The notes beneath the pieces are model-generated. The model ran no database searches and was not told where the DNA came from. It worked only from the letters and a program-made list of their open reading frames with translations. The position numbers were made by a program, and so were the translations under genes. A stretch of DNA of 64,000 nucleotides, taken from assembly GCA_017991675.1 (NCBI GenBank), contig JAGOQB010000007.1:124001-188000 (forward strand), written 5' to 3'. This stretch comes from Phenylobacterium sp. (GTDB lineage: Bacteria; Pseudomonadota; Alphaproteobacteria; Caulobacterales; Caulobacteraceae). Of the stretch, positions 57,056 to 64,000 are shown in pieces. Each line of letters starts with the position of its first letter. Position 1 is the first letter of the stretch.

Positions 57056-57463
57056 TCAGCGGTCGTCGCGCAGATAGACGACGTTCGAGCGGGCCGCGCT
57101 CATCAGATGGCCGATCAGGAAGCCGGCCAGCGCGGCGGCGGCCAGGGCGACATAGGGGCGTTCGTGCACGAACACGTCGGCCTCTTCGGCGCGCTGCTTG
57201 GCCTGGACCTTCAGCTTGCCGTACTGGACCTCGGCCTCGCGGCGGGCCTTGCCGACCTTGTCCTCCATCACCGTGCGGGCGTCCCGCGCGAAGGTGGTGG
57301 CCGCCTCGGCCAGGGCGCCGGACGCCGCCACGGCGCTCTTCTGGGCGCGCTTGGCGGCGCGCTTGGTTTCGGCCCGCACGTCGCCGGCGGCGTCCTTGAA
57401 GGTGTCAGCCGCTTCGCGAACGGCCTCGCGGGCCTCGCCGCGGGTTCCATAGGCGTTGGTCAT
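57056..57463 (-). CDS. DUF883/YqjD-ElaB-like membrane-anchored protein
   Basis: A 135-residue protein with a long Ala/Lys/Glu-rich amphipathic helix (residues ~8-95: REAVREAADTFKDAAGDVRA, VEDKVGKARREAEVQYGKL-type periodicity). A C-terminal transmembrane helix (YVALAAAALAGFLIGHLMSA) completes it. This architecture is that of the DUF883/YqjD/ElaB family, which is linked to ribosome association or envelope anchoring in stationary phase. The last residues SNVVYLRDDR are cytosolic or periplasmic depending on orientation. Confidence 0.8.
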   Translation of the reverse strand: MTNAYGTRGEAREAVREAADTFKDAAGDVRAETKRAAKRAQKSAVAASGALAEAATTFARDARTVMEDKVGKARREAEVQYGKLKVQAKQRAEEADVFVHERPYVALAAAALAGFLIGHLMSAARSNVVYLRDDR

Positions 57464-57712
57464 GGGTCCTCTCCGCTCTGTGGACGCGCCGCGCCCTGTT
57501 CTCCTGGGGGTGAGCCCTTGAAACGGGAGCGGAAAGCGAGGGTTCCGGTCGGCCTGGCGAAAAGGCGCCGCGGCGGCGCAGGCGTCACGGGGCGCAAAAA
57601 TACTGGGCGCCTACATCAATCTGACATTGCGCTGCAGCAGAATAGGGGTACCTCGACTTTTGCAAGTGCACAGTTGCGTAGACCCTCGACGGGTCAAATT
57701 GAGGCAAGTCCG

Positions 57713-57925
57713 ATGATCATGACGTCCCTTCGTGTTTTCCCGAGCCTGTTTATCGGTCGGCGGGAAGTCCTCCAGGCGGTCGAAAGCCCGGTGGTCTCGG
57801 AGAGCGAGGCGGGCTCGGTGTTCCTCTGCGGGGCGTGCGAAGAAGTGGTGATGACCGGCCGCGACAAGGCGCAGATGCGCGACGTCGTCGTGAAGTGCCG
57901 CTGCGGCGAGTACAACCAGCTCTAG
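57713..57925 (+). CDS. Small zinc-ribbon protein (70 residues)
   Basis: From ATG 57713 the product is MIMTSLRVFPSLFIGRREVL, then a Cys-rich part VFLCGACEEVVMTGRDKAQM and RDVVVKCRCGEYNQL. The C-x2-C plus C-x-C pattern suits one zinc ion. Such small ribbons are common in alphaproteobacteria; a partner is unknown. Its stop shares the four bases CTAG with the convergent metalloprotease gene. The 249-nt gap upstream holds TTGCGCTGCAGCA at 57627-57639, which resembles phasin-repressor-type operators. Confidence 0.7.
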   Translation: MIMTSLRVFPSLFIGRREVLQAVESPVVSESEAGSVFLCGACEEVVMTGRDKAQMRDVVVKCRCGEYNQL

Positions 57926-59562
57926 ATCGCGACGATCCAGCCGTCGGTCAGGCTGGCCGACGCCACGCCCACCAACACCAGCTGGGCGCCGCCGCTCAGG
58001 GCGACGACGGTGTCCGCGCCCACCTGGCTCACGGTCCAGGTCGCGCCTTCGCCGACCAGCACCCGGTCGCCTTCGGCGCGGTTGAAGTCCGTGACGCGAT
58101 CGACGCCGGCCTCGGCCCAGGTGTGGAAGCTGTCGGCGCCGGCGCCGCCCGACAGGGTGTCGTCGCCGCGGTCGCCGGACATCCAGTCGTCGCCGGCCTC
58201 GCCGTACATGACGTCGTTGTGCTGGCCGCCGCGCATGACGTCGGCGCCGACGCCGCCGTACATCGTGTCGTCGCCCATGTTGCCATAGACGAGGTCGGCG
58301 CCGTTCTCGCCCAGCAGCAGGTCGTTGTGCTGGCCGCCGACGACCCAGTCGTCGCCGTCGCCGCCATAGGCGGTGTCGGCCCCCTGGTTGCCGTGGATGT
58401 CGTCGAAGCCGGCGCCGCCGACGATGTAGTCGTCGCCCGTCTCGCCGCGCAGGAAGTCCTGGCCGTCGCCGCCGCTCAGCTTGTCGTTCCCGGTTCCGCC
58501 ATAGACGACGTCGTCGCCCGCGCCGCCGGTCAGGGCGTTGGCTGCGGCGTTGCCGGTGATGGTGTCGGCGGCGCTGCCGCCGATGGCGTTCTCAATGGTC
58601 GCGCCGACCGCGACCGCGACATTGCCGACCAGCCCGCCGACGTTCGAGAACGCACCCTCGCGCAGGTCGATCAGCTGGCGGACCGCAAAGCCCGAGAAGT
58701 CGAAGGTGTCGACGCCGCCGGCGTCCCAGGCCGCGAAGATCAGCTTCTGTCCTGAGGCGACTGCGTCGAACCACGGCCGTCCGGCGGTGGAGTTGAAGCC
58801 GTAGGTCGTGTCGCCCGTGCGGGTCGACATGTTCGCCCCGTACTCCAACTGGGCCGCGGCGATGTCGTCGAGCAGCGGCGATGCCGAATAGCGGCCGCCG
58901 AAATCGGCTCCGGTGTTTTTCTCGCCGAAGTAGCTCATCACCGTGAACTGGCGGGAGTCTTCATAGTAGAGCGCATCAGCGCCGTAGCTGGGCTCGCCCT
59001 CGGCGTCGTAGTCGGCCGGGTGGGCCAGTCCGATGGCATGGCCGATCTCATGGACCAGCACCATGCCGCCATAGTTGCCGGTGGTCGGATAGGTGTTGCT
59101 GCCCGAGGTCGAGTTCACCCACACGTCGCCCGACTGGGCGGCCGCGGCGCTCGAGCCCGGGTAATAGGCGAAGGCGGCGGCGTCGTCGGCCCCGCTCGAA
59201 TAGTTGCCGAACAGGATGGTCGCAAAGTCGGAATAGGCCGCCTCGCTGCCGGTCGCGACCCCGACCCGCATGAAGTGGATGTTGGCCACGTCGCTCCAGC
59301 CGTGCAGGGCCAGCTCGGCCTGGGCGATCTGGGCGGCGTTGAAGCGCGAGAAGCCGGCGGTGTCGTCCGGCATGGTGGCCGGGGCGCTGGCGCGGAACGC
59401 ATAGGTGATGGTGGCCGGGGCGCCCAATGCGCCCGACCAGCCCGGCTCGCCACGGATGATCTGGTTGGCCGCCTGCGCCACGGTGTAGCTCTGCTTGCCG
59501 TCGACCAGGCCGCCGCGGGCGTCTGCGTTGAGGAGGTGCTGCGGGGCGGAATCAAGCGACAT
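57922..59562 (-). CDS. Serralysin-type M10 metalloprotease with RTX repeats
   Basis: A 546-residue secreted protease without a signal peptide, as expected for type I secretion. The zinc site is VHEIGHAIGLAHP (His171, Glu172, His175, His181) with the Met-turn VMSYFGEKN. Residues ~330-480 form calcium-binding nonapeptide repeats GGxGxDxUx (for example GGAGDDVVYGGTGNDKLSGG, GGDGDDWVVGGQHNDLLLGE). The final ~65 residues end in a hydrophobic segment TDGWIVAI, fitting a C-terminal secretion signal. The ABC exporter is not in the window. Confidence 0.93.
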   Translation of the reverse strand: MSLDSAPQHLLNADARGGLVDGKQSYTVAQAANQIIRGEPGWSGALGAPATITYAFRASAPATMPDDTAGFSRFNAAQIAQAELALHGWSDVANIHFMRVGVATGSEAAYSDFATILFGNYSSGADDAAAFAYYPGSSAAAAQSGDVWVNSTSGSNTYPTTGNYGGMVLVHEIGHAIGLAHPADYDAEGEPSYGADALYYEDSRQFTVMSYFGEKNTGADFGGRYSASPLLDDIAAAQLEYGANMSTRTGDTTYGFNSTAGRPWFDAVASGQKLIFAAWDAGGVDTFDFSGFAVRQLIDLREGAFSNVGGLVGNVAVAVGATIENAIGGSAADTITGNAAANALTGGAGDDVVYGGTGNDKLSGGDGQDFLRGETGDDYIVGGAGFDDIHGNQGADTAYGGDGDDWVVGGQHNDLLLGENGADLVYGNMGDDTMYGGVGADVMRGGQHNDVMYGEAGDDWMSGDRGDDTLSGGAGADSFHTWAEAGVDRVTDFNRAEGDRVLVGEGATWTVSQVGADTVVALSGGAQLVLVGVASASLTDGWIVAI

Positions 59563-59662
59563 GGGTAAGCTCCGAGCGCCTCTGACGGGCGCCTGCGGCA
59601 GGTCCGGCTACAGGTCGCCGTGATGCGTGTTCACTCCTAGCGCCGTGAACTTGCAAAACAAT

Positions 59663-60286
59663 TTACGCAGGCGTCGCTGCGCCCCATTCGTTCCACCCGG
59701 CGAAGCGCGGAGTTCGCGGCAGGTACATCGTCTCCGAGCGCTCGATGCGGAAACCGGCGTCGGCGATCGCCCGCGTCACCGGCCGGGTCAGATGGCATCC
59801 GCCAGCCAGCCGCTTCCACAGCGGCTCGATCCGCCGCTGCCACTTGGCGACCTCCGGGTCCGGGGCCAGGCCATGCTCGCAGTACAGCAGCCGCCCGCCG
59901 GTCTTCAGCACCCGGCGCGCCTGAGCCAGGGCGGCGGCCGGCGTGTGCACCGAGCAGAGCGTGAACGTGCAGACGACGGTGTCGAACGCTCCGTCGTCGA
60001 AGGGCAGCGCCTCGGCCGTTCCGTCGGCGATCGTCACCTTCAGCCGCGGATCGCGGGGCGCGGCCATGGCCTGGGCGCGCAGTTCGGCCGCGGGGTCGAC
60101 GCCGGCGACGCTGGCGACCTTGGCCGCGTCGTAGAGCGCCAGGTTCAATCCCATGCCGACGCCCAGCTCCAGCACCTTGCCTTCCGCCAGCGGCACGATC
60201 TTCGCGCGCTGCTTCATCATCGGCGGAGAGGCGCACGCGCAGGTCAGCAGCTTGGGCAGGATGCGGCGTTCGTAGAAATTGGCCAT
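59663..60286 (-). CDS. SAM-dependent methyltransferase, METTL7/UbiE-like
   Basis: A 207-residue class I methyltransferase. Motif I is KVLELGVGMGLNLALYDAAK, motif II VAGVDPAAELRAQA, motif III EALPFDDGAFDTVVC, and the post-motif GGRLLYCEHGLAPDPEVAKW is typical. The N-terminal FYERRILPKLLTCACASPPM has a CAC segment common to the methyltransferase 11 subgroup near thiol methylases. Substrate unknown. It is on the same strand as the kinase-like gene, 39 nt downstream of that gene's stop. Confidence 0.9.
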   Translation of the reverse strand: MANFYERRILPKLLTCACASPPMMKQRAKIVPLAEGKVLELGVGMGLNLALYDAAKVASVAGVDPAAELRAQAMAAPRDPRLKVTIADGTAEALPFDDGAFDTVVCTFTLCSVHTPAAALAQARRVLKTGGRLLYCEHGLAPDPEVAKWQRRIEPLWKRLAGGCHLTRPVTRAIADAGFRIERSETMYLPRTPRFAGWNEWGAATPA

Positions 60287-60325
60287 GCGCCGACGATGAC
60301 CCCAGTCGGCGGGCGCGCCTAGCCC

Positions 60326-61471
60326 TTACGCCGCGGCAGCATCGCCGCTTGAGCCGCCGAGGTTCTCCTGCAGGGTGCGCAGCAGGTGCTCCGGCTTCAT
60401 CGGCTTTTCGACCACCCCGTTCATCCCGGCCTTCAGATAGCCGGCGGCGTCCTCTGGATCGGCGTTGGCGGTCAGGGCGATGATCGGCACGCGGCCGGGG
60501 GCGCCGGGCAGGGCGCGGATCTCGCGCGTGGCGGTCACCCCGTCCATGCGCGGCATCTTGATGTCCATCAGGATCAGGTCGAAGCGCCCGGTGCGGGCGG
60601 CCTCGACGGCCTCGACCCCGTCGGTGGCCGATTCCGAGGTGCAGTCGAACATCTCGCAGAGCGTTTCGGCGACCATCCGGTTGGTGGCGTTGTCGTCGAC
60701 CACCAGGATGTGGGCGGCGCGCTCGGTCTGGCCCAGGGTTTCCTCGGGCGGGACCTCTTCGTAGGCGGTCGGCACCGCGACTTCGAAGACCAGGGTCTCG
60801 CCCGTCCCGACATTGGCCTCGGCCCGAACCTGGCCGTTCATGGCGTCGACGATCTGGCGGCTGAGCGCCACGCCCAGCGCGGTCTCCAGCCCGAACAGCG
60901 CCTCGATTTCCCTCAGGTCCAGCGCCCGGTCGCCCATCACCCGGTCGGCGGCGCCGCGGATGCGGCCTTCCAGTCGGGTTGAGTCGCCATCGGCCACGGC
61001 CCTCAGCGTCGCCTCGACCGCGCCGCGGCGGACGCCGGCCAGCGCTTGAGCGATGAAGGCGTCGAAGATCTGGTTGATGCGCCCGCTGTCGACCATGACC
61101 AGGGCGTCAGGGTCGCCGTCATAGGAGACCAGCAGGGTGACGCCGCCGTCAGTGGCGCGTTCTTCCCAGCGGGCCTGGACGTCGTCGGCCAGTTCCGCGG
61201 CGCGCCGCGGCTGCAGGTCGAACGACAGCCCGTCGGCGGCGGCGGCCTTCAGATCGGATGACGACACCAGGATCTGGCGCACCGCGCGGGCGGCCTCGGC
61301 GACGCCGGCCACGCAGGCCTGCGCATCGGCGCCCATCGGTTGCCGGGCAAGGCGTTCGGCGAGAGCCAGAACGCCCTCCATCTGCTGATGGATTTCGCTC
61401 GTGACGCGCTCGTAGAAGAACTCGGGCAGAGACATGAACGCCAGGGTCCAAAGGGAACTTATGCTCAGCAT
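60326..61471 (-). CDS. Hybrid histidine-kinase-like protein with degenerate kinase core and intact REC
   Basis: A 381-residue soluble protein. The dimerisation-helix region SEIHQQMEGVL aligns to SHEIRTPLNGV, with Ser25 at the phospho-His place (a His is three residues on). The ATP-binding domain is degenerate: N-box FDAFIAQAL lacks both Asn, no D-x-G-x-G follows, and the G2 region reads LETALGVALSR. The C-terminal receiver is intact (VVDDNATN, Asp in LILMDIKMPRMDG, Thr/Lys in ALTAN and VVEKPM). It has no sensor or transmembrane part. The start may be ATG 61471 or 61435. It resembles pseudokinase-receiver proteins that take phosphate from others. Confidence 0.85.
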   Translation of the reverse strand: MLSISSLWTLAFMSLPEFFYERVTSEIHQQMEGVLALAERLARQPMGADAQACVAGVAEAARAVRQILVSSSDLKAAAADGLSFDLQPRRAAELADDVQARWEERATDGGVTLLVSYDGDPDALVMVDSGRINQIFDAFIAQALAGVRRGAVEATLRAVADGDSTRLEGRIRGAADRVMGDRALDLREIEALFGLETALGVALSRQIVDAMNGQVRAEANVGTGETLVFEVAVPTAYEEVPPEETLGQTERAAHILVVDDNATNRMVAETLCEMFDCTSESATDGVEAVEAARTGRFDLILMDIKMPRMDGVTATREIRALPGAPGRVPIIALTANADPEDAAGYLKAGMNGVVEKPMKPEHLLRTLQENLGGSSGDAAAA

Positions 61472-61564
61472 GGGCCTAAGCGCTTGCGGAGACGTTAAAT
61501 TCCACCCAGGGTTAGCGTAAATTGACGCTATGTCGAAATGGTGCGTCGGGTTCCCGACAGCAGA

Positions 61565-61594
61565 AAGGGCGGCGGGATTTCTCCCGCCGCCCTT
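61565..61594 (-). terminator. Rho-independent terminator after TonB-dependent receptor gene
   Basis: A 12-13-bp stem, AAGGGCGGCGGG / CCCGCCGCCCTT, with a short loop lies just past the receptor's stop. On the minus strand it is followed by TTTCT. This is the clearest classical terminator in the window. Confidence 0.8.
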
Positions 61595-61618
61595 CTCCGT
61601 TCCAGGTCTGGTCCGCCT

Positions 61619-64000
61619 TTAGAAGCGGTACTGCAGCTCGACCCCGTAGGTGCGCGGCTGGATCAGGCCGCGGGTGATCGCGGTGCTGGTCTGGCGCAGA
61701 TAGGTGTTGCCGCCGACCACCAGGCCCGTGTTCGGATTGGCGAACACCGCCGTCGGGTTGGTCGAGGACGTCGAGGTGAAGCCCTCTTCGTCGGTCACGT
61801 TCTTCACGTAGCCGATGAGCGAGTAGCGGTCCTGGGCGTCCTTCCACAGCACCCGCAGGTCGCCGGTGCCATAGGACGGCACGGCGAAGTCGGGGTTGTC
61901 GAAGGGCTGGTAGGTGGTCTCGTCGGTCCAGGTGTAGCTGCCCGACAGGATCAGCGAGCCCGGCTCGAAGTCGAAGGTGTAGTTGGCGTTCAGCGCGAAC
62001 TTGTTTTCCGGCGACTGGTAGATCTTCGATCCGGCCAGGTCTTGGAACACCAGCAGCACGCCGTTGGTCGTCGCGGTGCCGCCCGACGGACGAGCCGTCG
62101 ACTTCAGGGCGCTCGGATCGGCCGGGTCGTAGAAGCAGCAGCCCTTGGTGATCTCGGTGTGCAGGTAGCCGTACGAGGCCGAGATCTGCAGCGGCTCGAT
62201 CGGCTGCCACATGGCTTCCAGTTCCAGGCCGTAGGCTTCGGCGTCGACGTTGACGAAGTTGTTCGACGAGGCGGTGCCGGCCGCGTTCAGCTGCGACAGG
62301 TTCAGCTGCAGGCCTTCGAAGTCGTTGTAGAAGGCCGAGGCGTTGAGGATCAGGCGTCCGCCGATGGTCTGCTTCAGGCCGACCTCGTAGGCGTTGACGG
62401 TCTCTTCGTCGGCGGTCGGCTTCGGCGCCAGGGTGCCGAGCAGGAAGCCGCCCGACTTATAGCCGCGGCTGTACTTGGCGTAGACCAGGGTGTCGTCGTT
62501 CGGCGTCCAGTCGAGGTTCAGGGTGCCGGTGACCGCCGACCAGCTGTCCGACAGGTTGCGGTAGTTCTGAACGCCGGGGCGGTTCGGATCCATGTCGCTG
62601 GAGACGTCCACGGCCGCGCCGCCGAAGGCGCTGGTCGGGTTGAACAGCACCAGCCGCTGGGACTCGTAGCCGTCCTTCTCGTCCTTGGTGTAGCGCAGGC
62701 CGCCGGTCAGCGCCCACTGGTCGTTGAATTCATAGGTCGCCTGGCCGAACACGGCCCAGGCCTTGGATTCCAGCTCGGCGTAGTTGTCGGCGAAGTTGCG
62801 CGACGGGTTGGCCGCCTGCTGGCCGGCGCCGGAGACCCCGGCGGGGCCGCCGTTGACCGAGCCGTAGTGGAACAGCGGCGTGGCGAGCTGGGCTTGCAGC
62901 GGGCTCGCGAGCTGAATGCGCTGCTTGTACTCTTCCTTGTACTGGTAGAGGCCGACGATCCAGTTCAGCGGGCCTTCGCCGTTCGACGACAGGTTGATTT
63001 CGTTCGAGAAGTACCGCTTGTGCTCGTTGAAGTCCGTCGTGTGGTCGCTGAACACCGGCACGCCGTTCATCAGGTACGACGTCGTGCGGTTGGTCGAGTC
63101 GTAGTCGCCGCCGGTCTGGTAGTTATATTTCTGGAAGCCGCCGATGTACTTCAGGCTCGCCCAGCCCAGATCGTAGGTGATCGAGGTCGTGAACAGGTTG
63201 TTGCCGCGCAGCTGGCCATAGCCGTCACGGTTGGTCGATTGCTTGTACGGATCGGCGACGCCCGGATTGGGGGTGGTCATGCCGTATTGCGGGTTCGGGA
63301 CCAGGCCGCCGATCGGCTGGAAGAAGCGGGTGGTGTCGTAGGGGGTGATCAGGTTGGCGAGGCGGTCGCCGACGCCGGTGGAGTCGTCCCAGTTCGAACG
63401 CGAGTAGCGGAGCCAGACGTCCAGGTTGTCGCCCAGCTCGGCCTCGGCCTGGATCTCGAAATAGGTGCGCTTGATGGTGGCGCCGTCGTTGGCCCCGCCG
63501 ACGTTCTCGATGAAGCCGTCGCGCTGCCAGTCCTGGCTGCCGCCGATCTTGAAGCGCAGGTTGTCGGCCACCGGGATGGAGACGACGCCCTCGATCTTCG
63601 TGCGGTCGAAGTTGCCGTAACCGGCGCGGATCTCGCCGCCGAACTCATGCGACGGACGCTTGGAGATGGTGTTCAGCGCCCCGCCCATGGCGTTGCGGCC
63701 GTACAGCGTGCCTTGCGGGCCGCGCAGGATTTCCGTCCGCTCGACGAACAGCGAGCTCTTGAACAGCTCCGAGGACGAGGCCGAATAGAAACCGTCGGTG
63801 TAGGCGGCCACGCCCGGATCGTTGCCGATATAGAAGGTGTTGCGGCCGGCGCCGCGCAGCGACACGCGGTCGGTGCCCGAATAGTTCATGCCGGGCGTGA
63901 AGTTCACGAAGTCCTGGATGCCGGTCATGCCGCGCACGTCGCGCTGCTCGGAGGTGTAGGCCGAGACGGCCACCGGCACGTCCTGCAGCGCCTGCTCGCG
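61619..64000 (-). CDS. TonB-dependent outer-membrane receptor, 5' end cut by window edge
   Basis: Outer-membrane beta-barrel importer. About 793 residues are visible; the signal peptide and TonB box lie beyond position 64000. The plug domain begins ALQDVPVAVSAYTSEQRDV and contains GRNTFYIGNDPGVAAYTDGF and VERTEILRGPQGTLYGRNAM. The barrel ends with LIQPRTYGVELQYRF, the expected aromatic C-terminus for BAM recognition. The family type (iron-complex or plant-polymer receptor of Caulobacterales/Sphingomonadales) is not decided. A terminator follows. The gene is upstream of, and on the same strand as, the kinase-like gene. Confidence 0.93.
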   Translation of the reverse strand, partial: REQALQDVPVAVSAYTSEQRDVRGMTGIQDFVNFTPGMNYSGTDRVSLRGAGRNTFYIGNDPGVAAYTDGFYSASSSELFKSSLFVERTEILRGPQGTLYGRNAMGGALNTISKRPSHEFGGEIRAGYGNFDRTKIEGVVSIPVADNLRFKIGGSQDWQRDGFIENVGGANDGATIKRTYFEIQAEAELGDNLDVWLRYSRSNWDDSTGVGDRLANLITPYDTTRFFQPIGGLVPNPQYGMTTPNPGVADPYKQSTNRDGYGQLRGNNLFTTSITYDLGWASLKYIGGFQKYNYQTGGDYDSTNRTTSYLMNGVPVFSDHTTDFNEHKRYFSNEINLSSNGEGPLNWIVGLYQYKEEYKQRIQLASPLQAQLATPLFHYGSVNGGPAGVSGAGQQAANPSRNFADNYAELESKAWAVFGQATYEFNDQWALTGGLRYTKDEKDGYESQRLVLFNPTSAFGGAAVDVSSDMDPNRPGVQNYRNLSDSWSAVTGTLNLDWTPNDDTLVYAKYSRGYKSGGFLLGTLAPKPTADEETVNAYEVGLKQTIGGRLILNASAFYNDFEGLQLNLSQLNAAGTASSNNFVNVDAEAYGLELEAMWQPIEPLQISASYGYLHTEITKGCCFYDPADPSALKSTARPSGGTATTNGVLLVFQDLAGSKIYQSPENKFALNANYTFDFEPGSLILSGSYTWTDETTYQPFDNPDFAVPSYGTGDLRVLWKDAQDRYSLIGYVKNVTDEEGFTSTSSTNPTAVFANPNTGLVVGGNTYLRQTSTAITRGLIQPRTYGVELQYRF

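Overview
The window is GC-rich DNA from an alphaproteobacterium, most likely a Caulobacterales member of the Caulobacter/Phenylobacterium type. This is an inference from several things: the dense GC-rich coding, a TonB-dependent receptor, serralysin-type secretion, a fused indolepyruvate:ferredoxin oxidoreductase, and families of GC-rich intergenic hairpin repeats. There are no insertion sequences, CRISPR arrays or rRNA genes. Coding is dense, and no gene-free stretch exceeds about 300 bases.

Region 1 (1-15314) is a metal-resistance island. It opens with a copper/silver RND efflux operon (cusCBA; cusA runs off the left edge). Four small exported Met/Cys/His-rich proteins lie upstream of it on the same strand, and two of them share an NPHDYFRTV motif. 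An arsenic operon follows (arsR, an LMW-phosphatase-type arsC, acr3, a glutaredoxin-type arsC), with arsH and an ATP-grasp-like gene diverging from it. The island ends with three genes that overlap by 4 nt each: an HMA-CDF fusion cation transporter, a TPR-methyltransferase and a MAPEG-like membrane protein. They sit behind a promoter with the 19-bp spacer and dyad typical of MerR-family control. Just after them lies the 3' part of a tRNA-Leu(CAA) gene without its 5' acceptor strand. It looks like an attachment-site scar that marks the island's right end.

Region 2 (15337-29564) looks like ordinary chromosome. It holds a methyltransferase and a GNAT gene, then copper homeostasis genes (cueR, copA, and divergent copZ between two CueR-type promoters). 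After these come a patatin-like lipoprotein, a MAPEG protein, an EamA transporter, a TPR protein, a YpfJ-like metallopeptidase, a DUF1971 protein, a DUF4336 protein, a TetR regulator facing a Tat-exported amine oxidase, and an Asp/Glu racemase-like protein.

Region 3 (29660-42107) holds a TPP riboswitch with thiC, a pentapeptide-repeat protein, a hybrid histidine kinase, a HAD hydrolase, a long-chain acyl-CoA synthetase, uvrC, pgsA, a glutathione transferase and a pirin. Region 4 (42155-54103) has an Lrp/AsnC regulator facing a 1140-residue indolepyruvate oxidoreductase. It continues with a TPR protein, a serine hydrolase, an FAD oxidoreductase, a PQQ-type sugar dehydrogenase, an asparagine synthase and a glycosyltransferase.

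Region 5 (54229-64000) has a CAT-anticodon tRNA and a run of small genes: two small exported proteins or lipoproteins, a FrnE-like DsbA protein, a DUF883-like protein and a zinc-ribbon protein. It ends with an RTX serralysin-type metalloprotease, a methyltransferase, a hybrid kinase-like protein that lacks the canonical phospho-histidine and ATP-binding residues, and a TonB-dependent receptor cut by the right edge. The best candidates for something undescribed are the metal-responsive transporter/TPR-methyltransferase/MAPEG operon and the set of small exported proteins upstream of cusCBA.
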